Positions 9,005 through 17,721 of a DNA stretch of 45,937 bases are shown in pieces. Source of the DNA: Anaerococcus sp. (GTDB lineage Bacteria; Bacillota; Clostridia; Tissierellales; Peptoniphilaceae); NCBI GenBank assembly GCA_022780515.1, contig JALEUV010000053.1, forward strand, positions 1-45,937, read 5' to 3'. The notes under the pieces were generated by a model. The model worked only from the letters and a program-made list of their open reading frames with translations, was not told where the DNA came from and searched no databases. How positions within the stretch are numbered: position 1 is the stretch's first letter; each line of letters begins with the position of its first letter. Made by a program: the position numbers and the translations under genes.

Positions 9005-10459
9005 CTAATACATCATAGCCGGTGAATAGTTTGTAGATGATTCGTAGACTACAACCGGGGTCAAATTATCTGCTTTTTCAAAAATAAATCTAGCTGTTTC
9101 TGGAGGTAGGTTGATACATCCATGACTCCCATCGTAGTTATAGATATTACCACCGAAGTTAGATCCCCTCCATGGGGCATCGTGGAAGCCTTCGCCATCC
9201 CAACCTATTGGCATCCAGTAGTCAACAGGTGTTGCATATTCTTCACCCTCGAAGCCTACTCCCCTTAGAGTTGCATTGGTATTTTTCTCAAGAATTGCTC
9301 CAACACCGACATTAGTTTGCCAGTTATCTTGGGTAATTCCACTTACGAAAGGTGATTCCAAAATTACTTCTCCATCCCTGTAGAACCATAAGTGTTGACG
9401 GGATAGGTCAACTTCTATATAGGTATCTCCTATATCTGTTCCCTCATCAGTTCTTTCGTAACCAAATCTTTGATAAACTGGTTCGATATCGCCTGATTTT
9501 CTCTCATTGAATAATTTATAAACTTCGTCACTAGTTGCTGCTTGATCTAGGGTATAGCCATAAACTCCTGGGTTTACAACAATTTCCCCAATACCTGTAG
9601 CATTAAACTTACGCTCTGTTCCGTAGGTATCAGTTTGACTTGCTACATCTGCCACAAATTCTGAAACCTTATCATAGTTTAGGACAAATTTTGAACCCTC
9701 TTGGTCAACCATATTAACTAGCTCATCCCCATCTAGCTTTATATCAAAGCCATTGAAGTTAAAGCCAATATTCATGGCTTGGATTTTCTCTCCATCTGCT
9801 AGTAGGTTCTTGACTTCATCTGAGTCTGCCAAAAGACTTGGTGCTTTGTAGAATTCATCAGTAAGGACAATATCATCATGGTTTTCCAATATGGCTGACA
9901 CTATAACATCCTTAACCTTATCATAGTCTAGCTCATCTCCCAAGACTTCTTCTTCTACTTGGAAGCTTCCACCCTTGTAAACAACCTTGGCATCTGACGG
10001 TTCTTTAACATTGGTGAAGAGAGCTGAATCCTTAATAATAGAGTCTAATTTTTCCTTATCATAACTTATATCATAGTCAAAATTTAACTTATCTGCCTTG
10101 GCATTTAATAAATATAAGGGCCAAGCTAGAGGATTTTGATCTATTGATGCTTGTTCAGGAATTCTTGCTTCATAATTTATATCTTTTGAATTAAGTAGTA
10201 AATTTTTCTCATTCCTACCTGAAATATTTATAGTAAAGTCTTCACCTACTTCTTCTAGGGCAGACTCTTTTGAGGCATAAGAAACATTTGTACCATTAAT
10301 ATAAGTGTTTGGTAGTGTTATAAAAGAGAATATAACACTTATTAGTAAATAAACAGCCAATATACCAACAAATATCCATATAATATTGCTAATCTTATTG
10401 TTTTTCTTATCCTTAGTAGTTATAATAAACCTCCTAACTTCTCTTTGGCCTTGGGCCAA
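9005..10459 (-). CDS. L,D-transpeptidase (YkuD fold) with N-terminal VanW-like peptidoglycan-binding repeats
   Basis: Likely cross-links peptidoglycan 3-3 or attaches proteins to the wall. One N-terminal membrane segment (IIWIFVGILAVYLLISVIF) is followed by a long extracellular region resembling the PG_binding_4 type, then a C-terminal YkuD domain with DYWMPIGWDGEGFHDAPW and SHGCINLPPETARFIF; the Cys in SHGC is the nucleophile. The start is a problem. The TTG at 10459 lacks a ribosome binding site and overlaps the methyltransferase gene. A perfect AGGAGG at 10430-10435 precedes no ATG, GTG or TTG, only ATA at 10421-10423 six bases later. True initiation may be at that ATA, giving 472 residues. 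Confidence 0.85.
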   Translation of the reverse strand: MAQGQREVRRFIITTKDKKNNKISNIIWIFVGILAVYLLISVIFSFITLPNTYINGTNVSYASKESALEEVGEDFTINISGRNEKNLLLNSKDINYEARIPEQASIDQNPLAWPLYLLNAKADKLNFDYDISYDKEKLDSIIKDSALFTNVKEPSDAKVVYKGGSFQVEEEVLGDELDYDKVKDVIVSAILENHDDIVLTDEFYKAPSLLADSDEVKNLLADGEKIQAMNIGFNFNGFDIKLDGDELVNMVDQEGSKFVLNYDKVSEFVADVASQTDTYGTERKFNATGIGEIVVNPGVYGYTLDQAATSDEVYKLFNERKSGDIEPVYQRFGYERTDEGTDIGDTYIEVDLSRQHLWFYRDGEVILESPFVSGITQDNWQTNVGVGAILEKNTNATLRGVGFEGEEYATPVDYWMPIGWDGEGFHDAPWRGSNFGGNIYNYDGSHGCINLPPETARFIFEKADNLTPVVVYESSTNYSPAMMY

Positions 10460-11561
10460 AATATTGGTAATAGTCTACTTTCTCTCCACCATTATATAAT
10501 TTTCTCCTCTTTGAGGCCTTTCTTTTAATTTTTTTCTCAAAAGTCTCATCAGCTGTTAAAAAATATAGTGACCGAGTTTTTTGATTCTTAAACTTATCAA
10601 TAATCTTCTTATATATTCCATCAAGATCTAGCTCAGAGAGTCTAAGTCCATAGGGTAGGTTACTAATCATAATACCATAATCATCCTTAAGTGCTACTGA
10701 TCCAAAGTCCCTTTTTATAAAGGATATGTCTTCTTCAACACCAGCATTTATAGCATTATTCTTGGCAAGTTCTATTGCCCTACCAGATATATCAGATCCT
10801 AGCAAATTAAGCTTAGTATCATAGTCTATGGCTTCTAGGGCGGCTACCTTGGCCTTTTTGTAGATATCCTTGTCCATAAAGATAAATTTTTGAAAGTCAA
10901 AGTCCCTATCAAGACCAGGGGCAATGTTTCTAGCCTTCCTGGCAGCTTCTATAAGGATAGTTCCTGACCCGCAAAAACCATCAAACAAAAACCTGTCCTT
11001 GTTATAAAAAGAAAGGTCAACTAGGGCTGCTGCAAGGTTCTCCCTCAAGGGAGCCTTTACACTATCTTCCCTATATCCCCTCTTATGAAGACCAGGGCCT
11101 GTTGTATCGATAGTAATTCTTGCTATATCTCTTTCAAGCATTATCTCGATACCGACCTTCTCAGCAGATTTGCTGAAAATATTCTTCCTGTAGGTCTTTT
11201 TCATAGACTCAATTATAGCCTTCTCACTAATAGATTGGATATCCCTTAATGAATATAGTTTAGACTTAAAAGACCTGGCATTTACGAGGAAGTTGCTATC
11301 TTCGCTCAAGAAATCTGGCCAAGGGATAGCTTTTACATTTTCAAAAAGCTCATCATAAGTTCTAGCTTTAAAAGAATCTATTAATAAATATACCCTATCT
11401 GCACACCTTAAACTCATATTTAATTTTGCTATATCTGATAAAATAGCTTCGATCTCGATCATTCCGTCATTGACTTTTATATTTTCATAGCCTAAATCAA
11501 TAAGCTCTCTTTTGATTATGGCCTCAAGACCAAAACTACATGAGATTAAAATTTTTTCCAT
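10434..11561 (-). CDS. THUMP-domain class I SAM-dependent RNA methyltransferase (RlmL/YpsC type)
   Basis: Probably an N2-guanine methyltransferase acting on 23S rRNA. The 375 residues start with a ferredoxin-like plus THUMP RNA-binding region (about 1-155). A Rossmann methyltransferase follows, with SAM motif LFDGFCGSGTILIEAA and the N-L/P-P-Y type catalytic motif in ISNLPYGLRL. Length and layout match the Firmicute YpsC family rather than the two-domain RlmKL. No ribosome binding site precedes the ATG, and TATAAT ends exactly 6 nt before it, suggesting a leaderless mRNA. Its stop codon lies within the AGGAGG of the next gene. Confidence 0.9.
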   Translation of the reverse strand: MEKILISCSFGLEAIIKRELIDLGYENIKVNDGMIEIEAILSDIAKLNMSLRCADRVYLLIDSFKARTYDELFENVKAIPWPDFLSEDSNFLVNARSFKSKLYSLRDIQSISEKAIIESMKKTYRKNIFSKSAEKVGIEIMLERDIARITIDTTGPGLHKRGYREDSVKAPLRENLAAALVDLSFYNKDRFLFDGFCGSGTILIEAARKARNIAPGLDRDFDFQKFIFMDKDIYKKAKVAALEAIDYDTKLNLLGSDISGRAIELAKNNAINAGVEEDISFIKRDFGSVALKDDYGIMISNLPYGLRLSELDLDGIYKKIIDKFKNQKTRSLYFLTADETFEKKIKRKASKRRKLYNGGEKVDYYQYFGPRPKRS

Positions 11562-11567
11562 GCTTTT

Positions 11568-11595
11568 ATTATAACTTTATTTTATAGTTTTTCCA
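11568..11595 (-). promoter_or_regulatory. Promoter of the THUMP methyltransferase gene, placed for a leaderless transcript
   Basis: The -10 TATAAT occupies 11568-11573 and a -35-like TGGAAA lies at 11590-11595, with a 16-nt spacer. Six bases separate the -10 from the ATG at 11561, so transcription should begin at or beside the A of the start codon. There is no Shine-Dalgarno sequence. Confidence 0.55.
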
Positions 11596-11629
11596 TTGTT
11601 TTTTAGAAAAAAAGAGACCTTCTGGGAAT

Positions 11630-12310
11630 GAAGCACCCCAAAAAGTTAAACCCAAAACTAACTTAAGGATCTAAGCTTTTAAACTGCAAAATATAATACA
11701 TAATTCAAAATTAATTTTGTCAATTAACAAAAATATATAATCTCTCACACAAGAGTATCATTTTAAAATTGGTTAATGCATATCAAAGCTTAGCTAATGA
11801 ACTTAAAATCAATAATCTATCAATAATTTTGAGATGGTAAAATAATTTAGAAAAAAGTTAATTAAGTACTAAATCTAAAAAGAGTGGAAGACATTCAAAA
11901 ATCTCAAAGTTACTTACAATTTCAAAAGATACTAAAAAATATTCATCAGTAAACTTAACTAATTTAGAGAACGATTCACTAAAGCAAGCAAAATAAAAAA
12001 ATATAGAATTGTCTCAAATGATAATACATGATTAATGCAATTTCTGACATAATCTCAGTTTTAAGAAAGAAATACAAACTAAAAGACTTGTTAAATTATT
12101 GTAATCTTCTAAAATCTACACTATATATTTACAAAAACGCTTAAAGAGAGCAAATATAGATATGTATATATAAAGCTTATTTGAAATGTTAAAACAAGAG
12201 ATATATAAGTGAGTAAATTACTATTCATACGAAAAACAAAATAAAGAATTGAAAAATATATTAAGTATTACAAGAAAAAAATAAAACGTAGGATACCTAT
12301 CTGTAGAATA
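11630..12310 (+). mobile_element. Decayed IS3-family insertion sequence (IS150-like), no intact ORF
   Basis: This fills most of the 870-nt gap between two minus-strand genes. The left end has GCACCCCAAAAAGTTAAAC, which resembles the terminal repeat style of IS150-group elements. From 12049 an open stretch reads IISVLRKKYKLKDLL then NYCNLLKSTLYIYKNA and stops at 12144. This resembles the start of IS3 OrfB, which classically has a KDLL...PRSTYYYYK pattern. Further along (about 12236-12300) NKELKN and RKK-stop-NVGYLSVEY resemble the OrfB KRYGYRR region. Stops break every frame. No matching right end was found, so the element is truncated or too worn. The IS assignment rests on remembered family motifs. 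Confidence 0.55.
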
Positions 12311-12367
12311 TAGAAAAAGACGGAACATAAAAACTCCCACCCTATAGCTAATAGCTAGGAGAAATAA

Positions 12368-12401
12368 ACACTAGAGCTAGAGATATTTCCAACTCTAGTG
12401 T
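12368..12401 (-). terminator. Terminator after the alpha/beta hydrolase gene
   Basis: Nine-base arms (12368-12376 and 12393-12401, core CACTAGAG/CTCTAGTG) are followed on the minus strand by TTTATTTCT. A second, imperfect hairpin ending in TTTTT lies just beyond, near 12329-12365. Confidence 0.5.
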
Positions 12402-12430
12402 AGAAACAACTTTATGAGGTCAACTCAAAA

Positions 12431-13252
12431 TTATTCTTCAAAAAATTCATACATGATTTTAAATACCTCTTGTCTTATATTTTCATCTGTAAAATCATGG
12501 TTGGTATCAGAAATTTCTACATACTTAGCATTAGGGTAAGACTCAGTAAGCTTGACATTGGAATCTCTAAAGACTAGCTCATCCCTATCTCCTCTTATAA
12601 TTAGAACCTCGCCATCGTATTTTGACGCTTCCTTGTAGATGTCTTTTTTTAGGAAGTCTTCCAAGAATTTCTTGTTAAGTCTAAGTCCACCTATATCCAT
12701 ATCCTCAACATCTTTTACAAGGTCATCAAAGCTTAAATCTTTTACATCTTCATTAGCTTCGCTTTGGATTTTGTCCTTGTAGATGGACTCAAACATTACC
12801 TTTAGGTAGTCCTTGTTATTCATATCGCTAGCTGGAGCTAGGAGACAAATTTTATAAGGCTTTACCTTGTGGGCCACAAGACTTGCTATAACTCCACCTA
12901 GGGAATGACCCATTAGGTAGATTCTTTCCTTGTCTACAAAGGATTGAATTTTGACAAAGTTGTAGATTAGTAGGGCTTCCTCTTCTTCTCTGGATACTGT
13001 CATATCATAAAAGCTTCCGTCTGATTCATTCGTTCCCGAGAAGTCAAACCTTACTACAACATAGCCCCTATCTGTGAGGTATCTTGCATTAGTCGTCCTA
13101 AAGAAGGTATTGCCATTCCTATCCCCACCAAAGCCATGGTAGAAGATAGCTGTTGGGTATTTCTTGTCCTTTACAAAGTCATCAGGGGTATTTATCACAC
13201 CCCTTAGGATCGTTTGATCTTTTTTACTTAATTCTTTGTAAATATATTTCAT
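12431..13252 (-). CDS. Alpha/beta hydrolase, cinnamoyl/feruloyl-esterase-like
   Basis: A 273-residue serine hydrolase without signal peptide, so cytoplasmic. The nucleophile is S117 in GHSLGG. The acid is probably the second Asp in IIRGDRDELV and the base the His in SDTNHDF. The oxyanion segment FYHGFGGDRNGN and the FDFSGTNESDG motif match the small-acyl-ester / cinnamoyl esterase group. The substrate cannot be read from sequence. The FAD protein gene ends 1 nt upstream, so the two share an operon. Confidence 0.85.
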   Translation of the reverse strand: MKYIYKELSKKDQTILRGVINTPDDFVKDKKYPTAIFYHGFGGDRNGNTFFRTTNARYLTDRGYVVVRFDFSGTNESDGSFYDMTVSREEEEALLIYNFVKIQSFVDKERIYLMGHSLGGVIASLVAHKVKPYKICLLAPASDMNNKDYLKVMFESIYKDKIQSEANEDVKDLSFDDLVKDVEDMDIGGLRLNKKFLEDFLKKDIYKEASKYDGEVLIIRGDRDELVFRDSNVKLTESYPNAKYVEISDTNHDFTDENIRQEVFKIMYEFFEE

Positions 13253-13253
13253 T

Positions 13254-14627
13254 TTATAACTCGTTTAATATTCTCGCCATCTCAACTCCAGAAGCAGATG
13301 CTTGAGATAGGCTGTGAGTAACACCTGATCCGTCTCCCAGGCAATACAACCTGTCTTTTGATGTTTCAAATTTCTCGTCGACATCCACGACTGAATTATA
13401 GAACTTTACTTCTATACCATACAGCAAGGTATCGTCATTTGCCATGCCAGGAGCAATTTTATCCAACTGGTAGATCATTTCTATTATATCGTCCAGTTGC
13501 CTCTTTGGCATGACCAATGAAAGATCTCCCGCCGTTGCATTAAGGGTCGGTTTGGTGAAGGATTTTTTCATTCTTCTTTCTGATGACCTACGACCCTTTA
13601 TCAAGTCTCCGAACCTTTGCATCAAAACTCCACCTCCTAGCATATTGGAAAGTTTGGCTATAGATTCCCCATATTCATTTGAGTTTTTAAAAGGTTCTGT
13701 AAATCTATTGGTTACCAAGAGGGCGAAGTTAGTATTTTCGCTTTGAAGCTTTGGATCTGTAAATGAATGACCATTTACTGTCAATATTCCATTGGTATTT
13801 TCAGTTACAACTTGGCCATAAGGATTCATACAGAAGGTCCTTACAACATCATTGTATTGCTTGGTTTGATACATTATTTTTGCCTCATAGACTTCATCTG
13901 TTATATGCTTGAAGACTTCTGCAGGTACTTCTACACGAACTCCTATATCGACCCTGTTAGACCTTAGGCCCACATCAAATTTATTGCATATATCTGCTAT
14001 CCACTTGGAGCCTGACCTTCCTGCAGCAAGGACTAGGTGTTTTGCACTATAGACTTCCTTATCTGTAGATATTAGGTAATGATCATCCTCATAGTTTACA
14101 TCGTTAACTAGGGTACTGAAAGAGAAGTCTATAGTATCCTTTACATAGTCAAAGATTTTTTGGAGGATTAGTTTGTTCCTATCGGTTCCGAAATGACGGA
14201 CCTTGGCATCTAAGAGGTGGAGGTCATACCTTAGGCACTTGGTCTTTAGGTCATTCTTGTCAGTTGAATAAAGCTCCAGGTCATCTCCCCCATCAAATTC
14301 CATTAGGACATCATCAACATATTCCATAAGCTCCATTGCCTTATCTTCGCCTATGTATTCGTGGAGGTCTCCTCCAAAATTAGTTGTTATATTATATTTA
14401 CCGTCAGATAGTGTACCTGCTCCACCAAAGCCATACATGATATTACATGGCTTACAACCTATACAGTGGTCAACCTTGCCTGTAGATATTGGGCAAAGTC
14501 TATTTTCTACCTTCCTTCCGGCATCCAAGATAAGGACTTTCCTATCTGTTTTTAGTTTTGTAAGTTCATAGGCCAAAAAAGCACCGCTTGCTCCTGCTCC
14601 TACTACTACAATGTCATAATCTTTCAT
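13254..14627 (-). CDS. FAD-dependent dehydrogenase, COG2509-like flavoprotein
   Basis: About 457 residues with an N-terminal dinucleotide-binding motif (VVVGAGASGAFLAYEL) and a second FAD contact near LVLAAGRSGSKWI. A C-terminal LGDGSGVTHSLSQASASG element is typical of two-dinucleotide-binding flavoproteins. A cysteine cluster near 47-62 (CPISTGKVDHCIGCKPC) looks able to hold a metal or Fe-S centre or redox disulfide. The family is widespread in anaerobes but its reaction is not established. The ATG at 14627 is preferred over the TTG at 14630 because AGGAG is well spaced. First gene of the two-gene operon with the hydrolase. Confidence 0.8.
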   Translation of the reverse strand: MKDYDIVVVGAGASGAFLAYELTKLKTDRKVLILDAGRKVENRLCPISTGKVDHCIGCKPCNIMYGFGGAGTLSDGKYNITTNFGGDLHEYIGEDKAMELMEYVDDVLMEFDGGDDLELYSTDKNDLKTKCLRYDLHLLDAKVRHFGTDRNKLILQKIFDYVKDTIDFSFSTLVNDVNYEDDHYLISTDKEVYSAKHLVLAAGRSGSKWIADICNKFDVGLRSNRVDIGVRVEVPAEVFKHITDEVYEAKIMYQTKQYNDVVRTFCMNPYGQVVTENTNGILTVNGHSFTDPKLQSENTNFALLVTNRFTEPFKNSNEYGESIAKLSNMLGGGVLMQRFGDLIKGRRSSERRMKKSFTKPTLNATAGDLSLVMPKRQLDDIIEMIYQLDKIAPGMANDDTLLYGIEVKFYNSVVDVDEKFETSKDRLYCLGDGSGVTHSLSQASASGVEMARILNEL

Positions 14628-14751
14628 CAAAAACGCTCCTTTACAAAATTAACCTATTATATTATACAAGTTATATGTTTATAATGAAACTATTATTTAA
14701 AATTTAACAATCTTGTGCTAAAATATATGTAATCTACAAAAAGGAGTTATT

Positions 14752-15435
14752 ATGAAAAAAGCATTTAAAAAGGCATTCCCTTATACAATTCCTGTTATAA
14801 TAGGCTATATTTTTCTAGGCTTCGCCTTTGGAATTATGGTAAGTCAACAAGGGTTTAAAGCCATATTGGCTCCTATTATATCACTTACAGTTTATGCTGG
14901 AAGCATGCAGTTTGTTCTTATACCTTTATTAAAATCAAATATAAGCCTGGCGGCCGTTGCTCTTTTGACCCTATCTGTTAATTTTAGAATGATGTTTTAC
15001 GGCTTATCTCTTATCAAGGAATATAAAAACTCAAGATCCAAATTTTTATTTATTATGACCTTATCAGACGAAACTTTCGCCCTCGATACTTCAATTAAGC
15101 CTCCTAGCGATGTAAACAAAAGTGACTTTTATATGGCTATAGGCCTTATAAATTATTTAGTTCGGGCCTTGGCTTCATACCTTGGTGCCTTGCTGGGCAA
15201 TATGATAAGTTTTAGCACTGAAGGGCTGGATTTTGTACTTACAGCTTTATTTTTAGTTTTGTTGGTAGAACAATTTTTTTCAACCAATAATCATAGACCG
15301 CTTTTTATAGGTTTGTCTATTTCAACTTTGGCTCTTATTATTTTCGGCAAAGATAATTTTATGATCCCTGCCCTACTTTTGATTGTTCTATCACTTATAG
15401 GATTCAGAGGAAAGGTGGAGGATTATAATGAATAA
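14752..15435 (+). CDS. azlC: AzlC-family branched-chain amino acid exporter, large subunit
   Basis: Integral membrane protein of 227 residues with several hydrophobic segments. It forms the large half of the AzlCD exporter of branched-chain amino acids or analogues. Family motifs are the N-terminal PYTIPVIIGYIFLGFAFGI, the SLTVYAGSMQF segment and LSVNFRMMFYGLSL. A clear AAAAAGGAG precedes the ATG. It overlaps azlD by 8 nt, so translation is coupled. It is transcribed divergently from the flavoprotein gene. Confidence 0.92.
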   Translation: MKKAFKKAFPYTIPVIIGYIFLGFAFGIMVSQQGFKAILAPIISLTVYAGSMQFVLIPLLKSNISLAAVALLTLSVNFRMMFYGLSLIKEYKNSRSKFLFIMTLSDETFALDTSIKPPSDVNKSDFYMAIGLINYLVRALASYLGALLGNMISFSTEGLDFVLTALFLVLLVEQFFSTNNHRPLFIGLSISTLALIIFGKDNFMIPALLLIVLSLIGFRGKVEDYNE

Positions 15436-15748
15436 AATAGTAGGAATAGTAGCCGTAGCAACTATAGTAACTTTTCTTATTAGATCGGTACCATTTTTGT
15501 TTTTTAGGAAAAAGGACTTACCAGATCTTATAATCTATTTCGGTAGATATTTACCATTTGCTCTTATGCCTTTATTGGTGGTTTTTGCTTTAAAAGAAGT
15601 AAATCCTTTTGTCTACCCCTACGGATTACCTGAACTTATAGCGAGTCTACTGGTCATTATTCTTCATTTTAAATTTAAAAAACTTGCTCTCAGTATTGGC
15701 TTTGGCACTTTGGCCTACATGTTTCTTGTTCAAATAGCCTTTGCATAA
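15428..15748 (+). CDS. azlD: AzlD-family branched-chain amino acid exporter, small subunit
   Basis: Small membrane partner of AzlC: 106 residues with about four hydrophobic segments and the typical TFLIRSVPFLFFRKK opening. The start overlaps azlC by 8 nt. The next gene follows after 42 nt without a terminator, so azlCD and the P-loop protein may be co-transcribed. Confidence 0.9.
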   Translation: MNKIVGIVAVATIVTFLIRSVPFLFFRKKDLPDLIIYFGRYLPFALMPLLVVFALKEVNPFVYPYGLPELIASLLVIILHFKFKKLALSIGFGTLAYMFLVQIAFA

Positions 15749-15790
15749 ATAAGAGGTAAAATTAAATAAAATACAAAGGAGAAAAGAATA

Positions 15791-17530
15791 ATGAACAAAG
15801 AATTAACAATATCAAGCAATAAAGCTGTTTTAAACTTTTCCAAGGCCTTTTTTTCAAGCTCTGAAGAGCTATTGAGATCTGAAGGATTTTATGAAGTTCT
15901 AAGCTCTTTTGTCAGATTCCACAAGGAAGGCAATACCAGAGTTTACTCTTACCTAGAAAAATTTTTTATATCATCTGATATAGATAAACTTGCTTCAGAA
16001 CTCAGGGATATAATCAAGATCCTCACAGTAATGAGCCTAGATGAGGCTAGTGATAAGATTAATAAATATTACAAACTTAATGAGCAAAGAGATAATTTAT
16101 TGAGGGTCGTAGAAGATATTTACAACTACTGGAGAAAGCTCGAGAGATATTCTATAATCGAGAAGTCTTCATCAGAAGCAGGACTCGAAGTCCAAAACTT
16201 TTTGGAAGCTAATATCAAGCTCAAGGAACTAATCCTAGATATCTATAGGAAAATCCAAGTTTCTATAAGTGGATTTTCTCCAAAGGTCTTTAGGCAAGTG
16301 CCTGCTGGGGCAAATGCCTCAGTTGTAATTAGAAAATCTAAAATAGCATATCCAGACTACCTTGACTTCCTAAACAATATCCCTTTTATAACCAAGGTTA
16401 TGATTGAAACTCCTTATATAACTTACACCAAATCCAATAAAAGGGATGGATTTTTCAAAGAAGTTTATGAGAATCCACTTACAGACTTGGAAATAAACCC
16501 AGACGAATTCCTCTGCTACCCAGCTAAGGTCGCTGATAATTTAGTCTATGTTTACTTCCACATAGACTACATGACCCATGGCATTTCAGCATCAAACCTC
16601 TTTGAACTAGCCGATGAAGAAGAAGTTCTAAATAATAAGCCTGATGCCATTTATATCTTTGGAGTAAAAGATGATAATGATAGAGATGTCTTCTATGAAG
16701 ATAAGAAAAACAACCTACTAATCGGTTATTGTAACTATGCTGAGAAAAAAGATTACTTCGGCTACCTAAAAAAAATGTGTCTAACCTTAAACAACATAAT
16801 CTCAATGAAGAAGGGATACCTACCTATCCACGGAGCTGGAGTAAATGTAGTTCTCCACAACGGAAAGAGCGCCAATATAGTAATCTTAGGTGATAGTGGA
16901 GCTGGTAAGAGCGAATCCATAGAAGCCTTTAGAACTCTTGCCAAAGAATATATTAGATATATGACTATAATCTTTGATGATATGGGCTCCTTTAGGATAG
17001 AAGACGGAGAGGTAAAGGCATATGGAAGCGAAACTGGTGCCTTTGTTAGACTTGATGACCTAGATAGTGGCTATGCCTTTAAGCAAATAGATAGGTCAAT
17101 CTTTATGAACCCTGACAAGATAAATGCAAGACTCATAATGCCAGTCGCAAGCTACGATGATATAATGGAAGGCTACAAAGTAGACTTCTTCCTATATGCT
17201 AACAACTACGACAAACTAGATGATAATGAGAAATCCATAAGGTTTTTTGATGATAAGGACCAAGCTATCCAAGTTTTCAAGGATGGGGCAAGGCTTGCCA
17301 AAGGAACTACCACCGAAGAAGGCCTTGTTAAATCCTACTTTGCAAATCCATTCGGACCTTACCAAAGACAAGAGAAATGTGATGAGCTAATTGAAAAATA
17401 CTTTACAAGGCTCTTTGCCAATAATATCAAAGTAGGTACAATCAGAACCCAACTAGGTATAGAAGGAATGGAAAATGATGGCCCATTAAAATCCGCTAGA
17501 GAACTATTCGAAATAATAAAAGAACTTTAA
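15791..17530 (+). CDS. Large HPr-kinase / PEP-carboxykinase-like P-loop protein of unknown function
   Basis: A 579-residue soluble protein. The first 170 residues are helical with no recognisable domain. The second half has the P-loop GDSGAGKSE at 367-375, which matches HPr kinase (GxSGxGKSE), preceded by PIHGAGVNVVL as HprK has a conserved His-Gly there. Then comes IIFDDMGSF, comparable to the DD metal site of HprK and PEPCK, and the end KVGTIRTQLGIEGME, which recalls ATP-PEPCK. It is too long for HprK (about 310) and lacks the classic PEPCK GLSGTGKTT loop, so neither name is justified. AAAGGAG precedes the ATG. A strong terminator follows. Possibly a kinase for a protein or small metabolite. 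Confidence 0.7.
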   Translation: MNKELTISSNKAVLNFSKAFFSSSEELLRSEGFYEVLSSFVRFHKEGNTRVYSYLEKFFISSDIDKLASELRDIIKILTVMSLDEASDKINKYYKLNEQRDNLLRVVEDIYNYWRKLERYSIIEKSSSEAGLEVQNFLEANIKLKELILDIYRKIQVSISGFSPKVFRQVPAGANASVVIRKSKIAYPDYLDFLNNIPFITKVMIETPYITYTKSNKRDGFFKEVYENPLTDLEINPDEFLCYPAKVADNLVYVYFHIDYMTHGISASNLFELADEEEVLNNKPDAIYIFGVKDDNDRDVFYEDKKNNLLIGYCNYAEKKDYFGYLKKMCLTLNNIISMKKGYLPIHGAGVNVVLHNGKSANIVILGDSGAGKSESIEAFRTLAKEYIRYMTIIFDDMGSFRIEDGEVKAYGSETGAFVRLDDLDSGYAFKQIDRSIFMNPDKINARLIMPVASYDDIMEGYKVDFFLYANNYDKLDDNEKSIRFFDDKDQAIQVFKDGARLAKGTTTEEGLVKSYFANPFGPYQRQEKCDELIEKYFTRLFANNIKVGTIRTQLGIEGMENDGPLKSARELFEIIKEL

Positions 17531-17534
17531 ATTT

Positions 17535-17561
17535 ATCCCAGGTTAGTCCCTGGGATTTTTC
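17535..17561 (+). terminator. Intrinsic terminator after the HprK/PckA-like gene
   Basis: Perfect 8-bp stem ATCCCAGG/CCTGGGAT (17535-17542 and 17549-17556), 6-nt loop, then TTTTT. It closes the azlCD–P-loop gene unit. Confidence 0.88.
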
Positions 17562-17659
17562 TTGTAAAAACTACCTGTACTATAAAATTTTCTCAAAAAT
17601 TCCAAATGACTTGGTAAAATTTGTCAATCGTAGTGGTATCAAAAATCAAGTACGTCCAT

Positions 17660-17688
17660 TTGAAAAAATTATGAAAATGTTTTATAAT
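17660..17688 (+). promoter_or_regulatory. Sigma-A-type promoter of cstA
   Basis: The -35 TTGAAA at 17660-17665 and -10 TATAAT at 17683-17688 are separated by 17 nt. Transcription should begin near 17695, giving a leader of about 27 nt that carries AAAGGAGG. No riboswitch fits in this space. Confidence 0.8.
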
Positions 17689-17721
17689 TAAATTATACAA
17701 GAAAACTAAAAGGAGGTTTTT

